A DNA stretch of 64,000 nucleotides from Neoconidiobolus thromboides FSU 785 (lineage: Eukaryota > Entomophthoromycota > Entomophthoromycetes > Entomophthorales > Neoconidiobolaceae), in NCBI GenBank assembly GCA_025603075.1, contig MU626291.1, positions 62,001 through 126,000 on the forward strand, read 5' to 3'. Of the stretch, positions 44,872 to 56,640 are shown one piece after another; within the stretch, counting starts at the first letter, position 1; the number at the start of each line of letters is the position of its first letter. The notes beneath the pieces are model-generated. The model ran no database searches and was not told the DNA's origin. It saw nothing but the letters and a program-made list of their open reading frames with translations. The translations under genes were made by a program, and so were the position numbers.

Positions 44872-45930
44872 TTAATTGTTAAGTACAACCCTATATCTAA
44901 CTTTACCATCGCGTACTAGTTGTACACCTTCATTACATTTATCCATAGGGTAGTTTTCTATCCAAGGGTAAACCTTATGTTCAGCAGCAAAATCCAACAT
45001 TTTACGGATTTCACAAGGGGATCCAATAGCTGAGCCACCAATAAAAATATTTTTCATAATTAAAGTAAATGGGCGAAGAGTAACGTTTGATTCTGGTACT
45101 GCTAATAATATAATTTTACCATCAATATCCATCCAATTTGCAAAAGTATCCCATTGAGAGTCATTAGCATTACTTGTGACAATAAGATATTTAAGAGTAT
45201 CTTTAATCTTATCTGCTTCTTCTTCATTACTATAAGCAATGAAATGTTTGGCACCCATCTTTTTAGCATCGTTTTCTTTGGAATGAGAATGTGATAAGGC
45301 ATAAACTTCACAACCCATAGCATTAGCAAATTGAATAGCTAAATGACCTAATCCACCAATACCAATGACACCAACTTTGTCACCTGATTTAAATCCATTA
45401 TGAAGCATTGGTGTAAACACAGTGGCACCAGCGCATAGTAATGGTGCAGCATAGTCCGAAGGAATGCTTTCTGGAATAAGGAAACAAAAATCTTCTTGGA
45501 CATGAACTGCTTCCGCATACCCACCATAGGTGGTAGATCCATCAATATCCCTTTTTGAATTATAAGTGAGTCCGCTTTTCTTACAGAATACTTCTCTTTG
45601 GCGCTTACAAGCATAGCAATCATCATTCATACATGCAGCACATTGTGCACCTACCCCTACTCTATCCCCTACTTTAAGCTTTTGTACCTTATCACCTACT
45701 GCGGTTATCTCACCTACAATTTCATGACCAACAATCACTGGGTAATTAGTTGGACCCCATCCACTGTCCATGGTATGAAGATCAGAACCACAAATACCGC
45801 AGTGACTAATCTTGATTTCTACATCATTAGGTTGAAGTGGGGCAGCGTCATAAGTATATTTGACTAATTTTTCATCTTTTCCATGACAAGCATAGCCACT
45901 GATTTTGTTGTATTTTCCTGTATTTGACAT
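44872..45930 (-). CDS. Zinc-dependent alcohol dehydrogenase, CAD/ADH6-7 type (NADPH)
   Basis: Single exon, 352 aa. Medium-chain dehydrogenase with catalytic zinc ligands Cys44 (HCGICGSD), His69-Glu70 (GHE) and Cys166 (LLCAGAT). A structural zinc cluster spans Cys97-Cys116 and contains five Cys, with two extra residues between the second and third compared with yeast Adh6. The Rossmann motif is GIGGLGHLAIQFA (190-202). This cinnamyl-alcohol-dehydrogenase branch generally reduces a wide range of aldehydes with NADPH and serves in aldehyde detoxification or fusel alcohol formation. Substrate cannot be predicted. A TATA candidate lies 35 bp upstream. Confidence 0.92.
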   Translation of the reverse strand: MSNTGKYNKISGYACHGKDEKLVKYTYDAAPLQPNDVEIKISHCGICGSDLHTMDSGWGPTNYPVIVGHEIVGEITAVGDKVQKLKVGDRVGVGAQCAACMNDDCYACKRQREVFCKKSGLTYNSKRDIDGSTTYGGYAEAVHVQEDFCFLIPESIPSDYAAPLLCAGATVFTPMLHNGFKSGDKVGVIGIGGLGHLAIQFANAMGCEVYALSHSHSKENDAKKMGAKHFIAYSNEEEADKIKDTLKYLIVTSNANDSQWDTFANWMDIDGKIILLAVPESNVTLRPFTLIMKNIFIGGSAIGSPCEIRKMLDFAAEHKVYPWIENYPMDKCNEGVQLVRDGKVRYRVVLNN

Positions 45931-45964
45931 TTTTATTTAAAAATTTTGTTGTTTTTCCTCTCTT

Positions 45965-45972
45965 TATTTATA
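45965..45972 (-). promoter_or_regulatory. Putative TATA box of the alcohol dehydrogenase gene
   Basis: Minus strand TATAAATA, 35-42 bp before the ATG at 45930. Confidence 0.45.
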
Positions 45973-46599
45973 CTTTTTGACTACTGTTGCATTTAGGTTT
46001 ATTAACTCCCAATTAGTAATTGCGATGATATGTTAAATTATTCAAGAAGCTTCACTGTTCTATTTGTTTCGGTATTACTTTAAGCATCCTTTTATTTCGG
46101 TCCTTCATTTCTCCTGTTTTTATGCGTTTATTTTTAATTTTCGAAATTTGATTGTTTAGTGTGTCGGGATTTTATTAAATTGTGTAGAATAAAAAGATAT
46201 TATAATTTGATTTCATTACTGTATTTATTAATGAATGATTAATAATTTTTCTTCTATTAACAAAATTAAGTTACTATAATAGTAATAGTTGAAGCCTGTA
46301 GCATTTAGCTTTATTATAGTTTTATTTATAGTAAAGTAGTACTTTTATTGTTAATTTATCAAATCATTATTGAGATTTTTGAATTATTTAAATTCAGTTA
46401 TTTATTTAATCGGATAAAATCGAATGTAGTAATTAATGGCAAGGCTGATTGATGAACATAGTAAAGTATCCTCATAGGAAACATTAAGGATCTTCTATAT
46501 AGTTATTTTTTTTATATCTTCATTAAGTATCATTTTCAATTATTTTCTAGTTGATACAAGATACTTATTAAAATTGTGTTTTTGAAGTTGATATAGCAA

Positions 46600-46701
46600 T
46601 ATAAGAAGATTTTTTGGTTTCATTACTTTTCCCATCTTTTAAGCGCTATTTGAGCGAAAAGGTTGTTAGTAAAACCCCAAAATAAAAAATACATCCTCAT
46701 A
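46600..46701 (+). mobile_element. TGGGGATG MITE copy 17
   Basis: Forward copy: left end TATAAGAAGA is diverged; core CTTTTAAGCGCTATTTGAGC is perfect; right end TACATCCTCATA. Confidence 0.87.
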
Positions 46702-48210
46702 TATTATTTAGCTTTTCATCTGATCTTTTAGCTTTCATGTTTTTACTTATATTTAATAAAATCAATGCTAAATAATATAAAATTCTGCTTTATAGCTTAC
46801 TATTTTTAAAAAGCTCAATATCAAGTTTTAAATTTTATTGAGATAAATATAGGAGAATAGAAGATTAGTCTATGATAACATATAGCAATAAGTCAGATGT
46901 GTTTTTGAATTTAAACATGATAGAGTGGATTGTTTACCTTTTTGCTATTTGTTTTTTAAAAATGGCCCGATTTATTATTGAAAATACGTAAAAAATCTTT
47001 CTAAAAATCAACCTTACCTATCTAAAGGTTTATATCTTAAAATTATTATCTAAAATGATATTTTTATTTAGGATAATATTTAAATAATTATAAGCTATAC
47101 AGTAATTAAATCGTTAAATCTTTTTTGAAACAATTTAAATTAATCCGATTATTTGGGCAAATCCATTCCATTATACTAATATGTAGAATTGTTAGTTTAA
47201 CTTTTTGTTGGAAAATCATTCTATCTTCATATAAAAAATACTTCCTGTTGCACTTAATGCCTTAGAAGTTGATTTTGACCTAAAAAATGGTTAATTTTAA
47301 ACTATTTTATATTATTAGATCGGACTTTAGCAAAATACTTGTTTTATTTAAAAGCAACTTAGAACAAAAACTAGCAATTTTAATAAACCGCTTAGGTTAT
47401 GAAACTTATATTTCTTACCAAATCGATATCAAAGAGCTTTCGATTTAAAAAAGGAACTATAGTGCCAAAGTATACATAAATATATATAGTTTATTTTGGA
47501 AAATATTCAAAAAAAGTTTTACTTAATAAAACTACTGTCTATATATTAAATAGTTTATTATTTTTCAAGTTCTATTCTTACTAGCTTTGATTTTTTGTAG
47601 AAAGTTTATAAATTCCTAAATTAAATCAATTGTTTTTAGTTGATTATGTATAATAGCTAATATTCAAAAAATTGTTAATAAATGAGCAGCAACTTATTTG
47701 TACTACATAAAAGATCTTTGATCGGGAGTATCAGTATACTTCACTAGCCTCTTGCATCATCGTTTTTTTACCTTTCACTTATTAGAAGGGTTGATATTTT
47801 TGTCAGCTAAAACGAAGAAAGTTACCAATCGAAAGTACATCTGCTGCAACTCTATTGTGGTCTAGGTAACTGCTCATTTAAAAATAAAAGCTTTCTAAAA
47901 TCAGGCTAAAAAAAGATCAAGCTTTAAGAAAATAAACATACAAATAAGTAGCCCCAAAAATTATTGTAAATTAGGTAGAAATGGAGTTCAGTAGCTGTAA
48001 ATAGTAAAAGTCAAAAATATAACTCCAAATTGTGTTCATCTAAGTTCAAATGGGATTTGAAAGTTTTGTAGACCTAATTCATCAAATAATATAGGTAATT
48101 GATTTAAAATCTAAAGATTTTAGTTTCTACATTTTGGCCTAAAACTATATTAAAATTCAGTGTAATAAGTCAATAATATCTTGAGTTATATAATTGTCTA
48201 ATTCCAAATA

Positions 48211-48314
48211 TATGTGAATATTTTTTTGGCTTCATCACTCCTTCCATCTTTTAAGTGCTATTTAAGCGAAAAAATTACTAGTAAAGTTATTAAATACAAA
48301 AATGCATCCTCATA
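48211..48314 (+). mobile_element. TGGGGATG MITE copy 18
   Basis: Forward copy: TATGTGAATATTTTTTTGGC ... TTTTAAGTGCTATTTAAGCG ... GCATCCTCATA, with TA flanks. Confidence 0.88.
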
Positions 48315-49315
48315 TACTGTATAGTTATAATTTTTACAATAATTTGTATGATTGTGCCGATTTAAGCTTGACACTTAAATTTTTATTTGAAAATAAACAT
48401 TCAACTGCATATATTTGATCAAACAATTGTATTTTATTTAAAATTGAAACACTATTACCAGGTTATTTTCTAATTGTTTATTGCTATTGAGTTTGATAGT
48501 ATAGTTCGAGTTTATTATTATGAGTGATAAATTATTTTGTATTGCTTCATTTGAATTGTTACCAAAGGGCTTAAAGTAATAATTCTTTTCATACTATGAA
48601 ATCAAATTTAAATTACTACGTTTAATTTGTACTTTAAGGAGAAATAATTAATAGTTAAAGTTAATTAATATTCGAACATACTTAATTTTGTATTCATTTT
48701 AATAAGTAATGTTTAATGAAGCGATAAAAATTATGTCAACTTATAAATAAACACTTATCATATTTAAGCTACAAACAAGGAAGATTAAATTGATGTAATT
48801 ATAGCCCAATTTCAATTTATATAATGAAAATAAAACAATTTTTAATCAGTTTAAATGTTTTTCTAGTCAAATTTGTTCACTTTTATACTGCTGAATAAAG
48901 ACTAATGCCTAAATTACAAATAAACTAAAAAGAGACTATATTTAAATTATAAATAAGTCAAAAAAAGGTTTAGTATGAATTTAATACATCTATATCGTTC
49001 TTTTAACTCAAACTTTAATTACTAAAATTGAGCCCTCAATAATTTGGATTTGATTTACGTTTCATACAAAATTAATTGAGTGTCTTTTCTCTAAATTTAT
49101 TGAAGCAAAAAGCCAATAAAAGGAAATTCTTTCTAGCCGTTTAAAACAAAGTTCTCATTTGAATTAAAAATGGACTAAATTTATTTTTTTGCTAACAGTT
49201 TCACCTATCTTTCTATTTTAAAATTAATGTTACGTGATTCTAGTATGTTTGGTATGGATGATCAATCCAAAAATGATGCTTTAAACTAATAATAGTTTAA
49301 TGGTACTACAATGAA

Positions 49316-49323
49316 TATATAAA
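49316..49323 (+). promoter_or_regulatory. Putative TATA box of the UGT gene
   Basis: TATATAAA about 115-120 bp before the ATG at 49437, followed by a pyrimidine-rich stretch (CTTTATACTCTTCATACTTC) that could hold the start site. Confidence 0.45.
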
Positions 49324-49436
49324 TACTATTCTTTATACTCTTCATACTTCATTTTTATTTCAAAAATAGATACTATTATTTTTAAACCACTATTTCTATA
49401 ATATTATCTATTTAATTTAATTCAATCATTTAAAGA

Positions 49437-51107
49437 ATGAAGCTCAACTTACTTTTACTACTAGTTACTATTTTAATTTATCAAGCTCAGTCTATGAAGG
49501 TATTGATAAGTATGACCTTTGGTTCGCGTTCTCATATAAAAAATGTATTTGAAATAGGAAAAGTATTACAGGAACGCGGCGATCAAGTAGCATACATGTC
49601 ATTAAAGCCAATGTTACGCTTTGCTGATGGTTATAATGTAACTAAATTCCAAGTAGGGCCAGATGATATTCAAATTGATGATTTACGTGGAATAAGTGAA
49701 TTAAATCAAACACCTGTTAATCCATTAGCAGATACTGTTAATGCTTTAGTGGATGGACTTCCTATAGTTTTTCGTACTACTTTTGAGGATACTTTATCGG
49801 TTATTGATGAATATAAACCAGATGTTATGATTTGTGATTTCTTTTCATCTTCTTGTATTGAAGCTGCTTATCACCGCCATATCCCACTTATTGTAGGGTT
49901 CCAAACTTTGGATGGTCCTTATGTTCCACCCCCTTATATCACTGGAACTTTATCCTATTTCCCCACTACACTCGCCAATTTAAGCTTTGGGCAACGTTTT
50001 TACTCAACGGTCATACATCCACTTACTGTATTGCCTTCCTTTTTAGCACTCAATTATAGATTAAACGTTGAAAGAGCACGTTATAACTTACCAACTACTG
50101 TTGTAACGAATGTAGGCAATTGGGAAAATGCACTCAAATTATGCAACACTTTTATGGGTTTTGAAGGTGCTAGACCTTTAGATCCTAGCTTTAAATTGGT
50201 TGGCCCTATAATGTCAGAAGAACATGCTCCATTAAGTGACGGATTAAAACAGTTTTTAGATAAAAGACAAAAAGTAGTTTATATTGCATTTGGAAGTGGA
50301 GTTCAACTAAGCAGTAAAGATGTTAATATCATATTCAATAGTGTTAAAAAACTAGTAGAATATCAAAACGCTGATGGGATTATTTGGGCTTTAGGAAAAA
50401 CTCAAAAGGCTACTTTCAATCAAACTGATATTAATATTACTCATAATGGTATCAATCTAACCGCTGAGGACTTATTAAACAATGCACATCCAAACATTAA
50501 GTTTTTAAATTGGGCTCCTCAAGTTGCTATATTAAACCATGAGAATACTAAACTTTTTATATCTCATGGTGGTTTAGAATCTGCTTTTGAATCCATGTAC
50601 TCTGGAACTCCAATTTTAACCATTCCTTTCTTTGGTGACCAATATCGTAATGCTCGTAAAGTGGAAGAAATGGGCTTTGGTGGATATTCAGATAGATTTA
50701 CGCAAACATCGATCTCCCTTTATAATAAAATTGGCGAAATGCTAGTCGATAAAGACCAAAGTAGAGCCAATGCTATGCAAAAATGGCAATTGATAGCAAA
50801 AACCAATTCTAAAAAGAAATACGAAGCTGCCGATATTATTCAAGAATACGTTGCTCTCTCTAAAGTTTGTAGAAATAAACCTGGATATAAAAATAAAAAT
50901 CCAGGCTGCGAATTGGAACATCTTCTTCCCCTTTATCAATCAATTAATCCTTTGATCGCTTTTGGTGTCGATTCTATAGTTTTTGCTATTGCTATTATAA
51001 TTACTATAAGCTTACCTATTATTTATCTTGCTTCTATTCTTATCAAGCAGTTGCTTAAAATCATAAGAAATCATACTCATATTAAGAATAAGTTAAAATC
51101 TCAATGA
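49437..51107 (+). CDS. Membrane-anchored UDP-glycosyltransferase (GT1, UGT-like)
   Basis: Single exon, 556 aa. Signal peptide 1-19; N-terminal acceptor domain with FGSRSHI (His33 at the usual catalytic-base position); C-terminal sugar-nucleotide domain with IAFGSG, LNWAPQVAIL and the UGT signature FISHGGLESAFESM ... GTPILTIPFFGDQ. A membrane segment lies at about 510-535 (IVFAIAIIITISLPIIYLA). The short basic tail ends KLKSQ, a KxKxx-type COPI retrieval signal. This is the type I ER topology of animal UDP-glucuronosyltransferases and differs from soluble fungal sterol glucosyltransferases. It probably adds sugar to small lipophilic molecules in the ER lumen; donor and acceptor cannot be predicted. 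Confidence 0.9.
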   Translation: MKLNLLLLLVTILIYQAQSMKVLISMTFGSRSHIKNVFEIGKVLQERGDQVAYMSLKPMLRFADGYNVTKFQVGPDDIQIDDLRGISELNQTPVNPLADTVNALVDGLPIVFRTTFEDTLSVIDEYKPDVMICDFFSSSCIEAAYHRHIPLIVGFQTLDGPYVPPPYITGTLSYFPTTLANLSFGQRFYSTVIHPLTVLPSFLALNYRLNVERARYNLPTTVVTNVGNWENALKLCNTFMGFEGARPLDPSFKLVGPIMSEEHAPLSDGLKQFLDKRQKVVYIAFGSGVQLSSKDVNIIFNSVKKLVEYQNADGIIWALGKTQKATFNQTDINITHNGINLTAEDLLNNAHPNIKFLNWAPQVAILNHENTKLFISHGGLESAFESMYSGTPILTIPFFGDQYRNARKVEEMGFGGYSDRFTQTSISLYNKIGEMLVDKDQSRANAMQKWQLIAKTNSKKKYEAADIIQEYVALSKVCRNKPGYKNKNPGCELEHLLPLYQSINPLIAFGVDSIVFAIAIIITISLPIIYLASILIKQLLKIIRNHTHIKNKLKSQ

Positions 51108-52902
51108 TTCCTATACTTTCAATTTACTAGATGAAATAAAAAATTAATATTAATTAATGCTGAGTTTTATTTTGTTTAATTTTAATAACTTAGCATTTGT
51201 TATAAAGTACTACATCACAAACCGAATCGATGACTTTCCTATAAAAATTCATTACTCACACTTAATATAATAGTTGATAAAGCTAATTTTTGATAATGAA
51301 GTCTAAAAATAATAAAAATTAGTGACAAGACATTTGAATAGAGAAATGATATAACTTAAACTACTCTTTGTCGAGAGTTTAACTATATCTCAAATTCTAC
51401 TCAAAGGCTCAAATTCGTCCATCAAAGTTATAACATAAATTTAGTTAAATTTTTAATAAGCTTGTACTTCAAACATTGAACATTTTGTCAAGTTAATAAT
51501 GTGTGTTGAACATAATTAGAAACCGCTTTTGATGTAAAAACTTTTATTTTCCTTAAAAAATTAGTAACAATATAGATCCAAACGATTGGGTTACATTGTT
51601 TTAAAAATTTTATTTCCTGTTTATTTCAACTAGAAAGTTAAAGTACAGCCACATTTTTTTCAAGAAATTATTAGGATTTTCCTAAAGTAATCTGATCTTT
51701 TTGATTTATAAAAATAGACTATATGAGCTACAATAACAACTTCATTTTTCAAAATTTTGTTAAGAATTATTTTAATTTAAATGTTTTAATTTTACTTCCA
51801 CTATAAAAATGTAGTTGGTTGTATTCCACAATCACCAATAATAAAACATTTACCAATTTATTATTGGCTTATAATAACTGTTTAAAAGATTGAAAACAAC
51901 ACTATAGTGGAGAATGTTATTTAATTATAATATTTTTTAAATCGGAGTTTACCTCTTTTGGCAATTATAACTAATTTTTATAAAATTAGTTTTATAGTTG
52001 CAGTTGGTTACTCTTGCCACTTGCACCACAAGGCCAGACTACTTTAGAAAAATCCTAATAATAGGAATTCAAAATATAAAAATTAACTTTAATATAGGAA
52101 TAATACAAAATATAAAGTAAGCGTTTTATAATTCCATTCTTTTCAATTTACAAAGTAATCAAGTAGTATTTTTACAGTTTATTGATCAACTTTACTAAAA
52201 TGCTAATGATAGAGAGCATCCTTGTCTTCAATTATATAAGTTATGAAAAAAACGAAAGCTCTGAGGTATTTATAAATATAAACATGGACTTTTATCGATC
52301 GTTTACCTATATCTAAAAAAAAGAAAAGTAATAACTTTTATTTAAGAGAAGGTGCTTTATTTACTAATAAGAAGCCCTTATAACTTAAAATATTTAATAT
52401 AAAGCATTTTGCTTATTAAAATAACATAGTTGATTAAAAATCAATGAGATTCTATTGCTGTTTTAAAGATTTTTATTGAATATTGGTTAAAAAAAGAAAT
52501 AGTAGAGCCTTGGGTAAATGAAATGAAACAGAAGTTATTAAATAGGAATAAAACCAAAATTTTATATTTTATAAATTCATAGTTTATTAACAACTACTTT
52601 AATGAAGAATGGAATAGAGTGAGGAAGTATTGGATTCTATAGTAGATAATCAAAAAAACGATATATATATAACAGTAAAATAACACATAAGTTGTTTTAT
52701 ATTTGAGTTCCAAATTTTTATTGTAAATCGTTTTAGTTTAATTTTAAATTGATACATCAAAAAACTTAGCTACCCTTTGTTCATTTACTAAAGATAAGTA
52801 GTTTACAATAAATTGTACCACTATATGGAATAAACCCTTGGTTTTAATTCATCTGTATATAAAAACTTACAAAAAAATAACAATCATTTTTATTCTATTA
52901 AA
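51108..52902. other. Gene-free region (1.8 kb)
   Basis: Between the UGT gene and the broken amidase. No coding frame, MITE copy or RNA gene seen. Confidence 0.55.
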
Positions 52903-53995
52903 ATGAGTGTTATTAACCTCGATAACAAAATAATTCAAGAGTTAAGTTTAGGGATAGTTGAAAAACAATGGGAAGCAGTAGAAGTATTAAGTACTTTCGA
53001 CAACAGGCCCATTTAGCCCATGACAAAACAAATTGTATAACTGAGTTTATGGATGAATATAGTGAAAAGGCAGCTGAAGAAATTGATATCAACATACAAT
53101 CTGGTAAAGAGTATGATTTNNNNNNNNNNNNNNNNNNNNNNNNNNNNNNNNNNNNNNNNNNNNNNNNNNNNNNNNNNNNNNNNNNNNNNNNNNNNNNNNN
53201 NNNNNNNNNNNNNNNNNNNTCTACTAAGAAAAAAAGATTTGGGTATTTCACTTCTTGTGATAGTTTGCCTACTACACCAGCAGTTGAAAGAGCAGTAAAC
53301 GAAGCAGTACAAGCATTAGAAAATCAAGGGTATCAAGCAGTAGAATTTAAATCTGCACCAATGATAAATATCTTTTGTTTTGGTAGTGATATCCTTGAAG
53401 TTAATTCAAGCCAAGAGGCACTCAGTAAATTAGCCAATGAGGGTTACCGTCCATCAATTAGAGAAATAGTGTTTATGGGAAAATTACCAGAAGCTGTAAA
53501 GGCGAGTATCATTTATATATTGCACCTGTTTGGCGAAAATTTATTGGTCTATGCAGTTAATGTTCAAATAGAAAGAAGTGCTGAAGAGCTTTGGGAACTA
53601 CATCATAAAGTAGAAACTTATTTTGTTGTTTATAAAGCAATATGAAGAATCAGGTACTGGCTTTTAATTTTTCCAATGCATGTTTTACCTTTTCATAAAC
53701 ACGACGAATTTATAAAAACATTTTCTGCGACTTCTCTATATTCTATACTACATTCGTTTGAATTGAGTGATTAGCTAAGTGGTAAAATTATCAATGTACT
53801 TAACTTAGGGAGAGAGGTTTAAAAGATCTATGTGGCTGTTATGATACTATAGAAATCCAAGGACTTCCAGTTGGATTACAAATCAGTTTTAAAAAGTATG
53901 AAGATTCTAAAGTATTGGAAGCTATGGAAACGGTGGATGGTGCTTTAAAAGAATTTAACAAAAAGAGTCAGTACTTTTCCATAAAAAGTTCTTAA
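52903..53995 (+). pseudogene. Broken amidase copy containing an assembly gap
   Basis: Starts at ATG 52903 (MSVINLDNKIIQELSLGIVE), parallel to the intact amidase at 55045. Compared with that copy it has a one-base deletion near 53000 (ACTTTCGACAAC against CATTTTCAACAAA), a TGA at 53642-53644 after FVVYKA, more frame changes, a deletion of about 55 bases near 53755 that removes the stretch before SFELKE, and a degenerate end near 53993. The middle, including the whole Ser-Ser-Lys active site, is hidden by 100 N. The damage outside the gap is enough to call it a pseudogene, unless assembly errors caused it. Confidence 0.8.
53120..53219. other. Assembly gap (100 N)
   Basis: A run of exactly 100 N, the conventional size for a gap of unknown length. 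By comparison with the paralogue about 570 bp should lie here. The roughly 97 bp on each side are identical to the paralogue, unlike the rest of the copy. Confidence 0.97.
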
Positions 53996-55044
53996 TATAA
54001 TACTTTTTTGGATTTCATTATTTTAATGGCTACTCAATAAATTTAATGCAAAAGAAATTTCAGATATTTTGTATATAAAATGTGAACTTATCATAAAATA
54101 CCAACTTTATTAAATTTAATCAATTCAACATGTTTTTATAGATTTTTCACCACTAGCTTCAACTTTATAAAAAATAGCAAATTTTTCATTACAAATACAA
54201 CTGATTTTAATACTGCTGATTTTTTTGCAAACTTTCTACTATTGCAATCTTATACCCTTATCGTTTATCAAATTATTTATTTAGAGTAAATGTTAAGTGT
54301 TAATATTGAAAGACATTGAAAACGAATTTTTCTTACAAAAGTAAAAACTTATCATTTTTTTGTAGACACTTCTTTTATAATATTAAGTCCTGACATACTT
54401 GGTTTCCAAGCTAATAAAATTAAACCTTTGGAGTTTTGTTTTTGGTAGAATGAGAGCAAAATAAGATTTAGTTGGCTAAAAAAATTCATTTTGGGAAGCC
54501 TATTTTTAGCATTTGTTACAAATCTCTGACTCAGTATTTATTTAAAGCAGTGACAGTCAATTCATCTTAGAATCCTTGAATTCACGAGGTTAACACAAAT
54601 CTAAAATGAACAGAATAACTATTCTAAAGTTCTTCACAGATGGTTATGAGTTGAATAACTTTTTAAAAATTAGACTTTAATTAACATCAAATTTAAGCTC
54701 GGGATTTAGTTGAATATTAACTCAATTCGCTAAAACTTAAAATTGCCATATTAGAAAGCTAACTAAATGAAATAGTCAGTGAGTGTCATGTAAAACTATA
54801 TGAAGTGAATAAATTGGACCTGTGGATAGAGTTGGAATCTGTCATTATTTATGCCTGCTAAAGCTCGCACTTTTCTATATCATTTAGCTATCCTTTAAGG
54901 TTGAATTTTTATTATAGTTTTAATTCATAAAGTTATTAATTTTTTCTGAAACAAGAACATTTGGTAAGTTTAAATTCTCTCACAAGTATAAAAACAAACT
55001 GTAAAATAAATAATTCTAATTTATAGTAAAATAAATAACAAAAA
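53996..55044. other. Intergenic region between amidase copies
   Basis: No gene. Around 54005-54030 the words TTTTTTGGATTTCATTATTTT resemble a MITE left arm, but the core and right end are missing. Confidence 0.5.
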
Positions 55045-56640
55045 ATGTATACTATTAATTTCAGTGATAAAACGATCCAAGAGTTAAGTTTAGGGATAGT
55101 GGAAAACCGATGGAAAGCAATAGAGGTACTAAATCATTTTCAACAAAAAGCACATTTGGCAAATGAAAAAACAAATTGTATAACTGAGTTTATGGATGAA
55201 TATAGTGAAAAGGCAGCTGAAGAAATTGATATCAACATACAATCTGGTAAAGAGTATGATTTAAATAAATATCCTTTATTAGGTGTTCCAGTATCTATAA
55301 AAGATTTATTTGATGTACAAGGTTATGATACTGTTGCTGCGTATCAAATAAATATAGGAAAGAAAGCGAATGAAGATGCAGGTATCGTGAAACTGATTAA
55401 ACAATTAGGTGGTATTCCATTTTGTAAAACAACCATATGTCAATTTGCAATTACAAGTGAAAGTTCAAGTTCTTTACATGGGACTACATATAATGCCTAT
55501 AATCCAAAGTATTCAGCAGGTGGTAGTAGTTCTGGCGAAGGTCCTTTGATTGCTCTGAAAGGGTCTCCATTAGGTATTGGCTCCGATATAGGCGGTAGTT
55601 TAAGATATCCATCAGCATGGAATGGAATCTATACAATCAAACCCAGTTTTGATATTTTACCTAGCAATGGTAGCTTCATTTTTGAAAGGGGACAAAGTTT
55701 TATTAAAGCGGTAACGGGACCAATGGCTAGTAATGTAACTGATTTAAAATATATATGGGAAGCTTTGTTAAGCAAAGACTTACGAACTTTTGACCCGAAT
55801 TGTATTCCGTTGGCTAAAATGGAACCATCTACTAAGAAAAAAAGATTTGGGTATTTCACTTCTTGTGATAGTTTGCCTACTACACCAGCAGTTGAAAGAG
55901 CAGTAAACGAAGCAGTACAAGCGTTGGAAAAGGGAGGCTATGAAGCGGTAAAATTTCAACCCCACTCTATGCTTGAAGTGTTTGGTTTAGCTAGTAAGAT
56001 TTTTGGTGCTAACTCAAGCAAAGAAAGTTTTGAAAAAGTAACTAGTGAAGGATATCATTCAACCATTCGAAATTTAGTGTTTTTTGCTAAGCTACCAGGA
56101 ATAGTGAAATCGTTCTCAGAATGGGTTCTAAAATTGTTTGGGGAAGAATTAATAAGTTATGGAGCTAGCATTCAACATCAAAGGAAAGTAGACGAACTTT
56201 GGAAGCTGCAGCATGAAGTGGAAAGTTATTTTATAGAGTTTACAAACCATTATGAAGAATTAGATATCGAGTTTTTAATTTCTCCAATACATGTTTTACC
56301 TTGTCATAAACATGGTGAATTTATCAACACTTGTTCTGGGGCGGCCTATTCTCTATATTTTAATATTTTAAATATACCATCAGGCATAATACCAGTTACA
56401 AATGTAGATCCTAAAGTGGATTCTTTTGAATTGAAGGAATGGTTAAATGATAAGATCAGTAATGGCCTTAAGTTAGGTAGAAAGGGATTAACCGACTTTT
56501 ATGGTTGTTATGATGCTACAGAAATGCAAGGGCTTCCAGTTGGATTGCAAATCAGTTGCAAAAGGTATGAAGATTCTAAAGTATTGGAAGCTATGAAGAT
56601 TGTAGATGATACTTTAAAAGAGTTTAAAAAGATGAGTTAA
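55045..56640 (+). CDS. Amidase-signature hydrolase (fungal acetamidase / FAAH-like)
   Basis: Single exon, 531 aa. Complete Ser-cisSer-Lys triad: Lys86 in VSIKDLFD, Ser161 in AGGSSSGEG and Ser185 in DIGGSLRYP; spacing (75 and 24 residues) equals that of rat FAAH (K142, S217, S241). The C-terminal part ends LPVGLQISCKRYEDSKVLEAM, as in fungal acetamidases. No signal peptide or N-terminal membrane segment is visible, so probably cytosolic. Likely hydrolyses a small or fatty-acid amide to acid and ammonia or amine; the exact substrate is unknown. A broken paralogue lies just upstream in the same orientation and another one at the right edge of the window, so the family is locally expanded. Confidence 0.92.
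   Translation: MYTINFSDKTIQELSLGIVENRWKAIEVLNHFQQKAHLANEKTNCITEFMDEYSEKAAEEIDINIQSGKEYDLNKYPLLGVPVSIKDLFDVQGYDTVAAYQINIGKKANEDAGIVKLIKQLGGIPFCKTTICQFAITSESSSSLHGTTYNAYNPKYSAGGSSSGEGPLIALKGSPLGIGSDIGGSLRYPSAWNGIYTIKPSFDILPSNGSFIFERGQSFIKAVTGPMASNVTDLKYIWEALLSKDLRTFDPNCIPLAKMEPSTKKKRFGYFTSCDSLPTTPAVERAVNEAVQALEKGGYEAVKFQPHSMLEVFGLASKIFGANSSKESFEKVTSEGYHSTIRNLVFFAKLPGIVKSFSEWVLKLFGEELISYGASIQHQRKVDELWKLQHEVESYFIEFTNHYEELDIEFLISPIHVLPCHKHGEFINTCSGAAYSLYFNILNIPSGIIPVTNVDPKVDSFELKEWLNDKISNGLKLGRKGLTDFYGCYDATEMQGLPVGLQISCKRYEDSKVLEAMKIVDDTLKEFKKMS

Larger units (their letters stand above)
45931..49436. other. Gene-free region (3.5 kb) with two MITEs
   Basis: Largest gap in the window. Apart from MITE copies 17 and 18 and two TATA candidates at its edges, I see no coding frame of substance, no RNA gene and no other repeat. 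Confidence 0.55.

Noticed and set aside
54000-54060. Possible 22nd MITE copy
   Set aside because: Only a left-arm-like TTTTTTGGATTTCATTATTTT is present; the core and the CATCCCCA end are missing.
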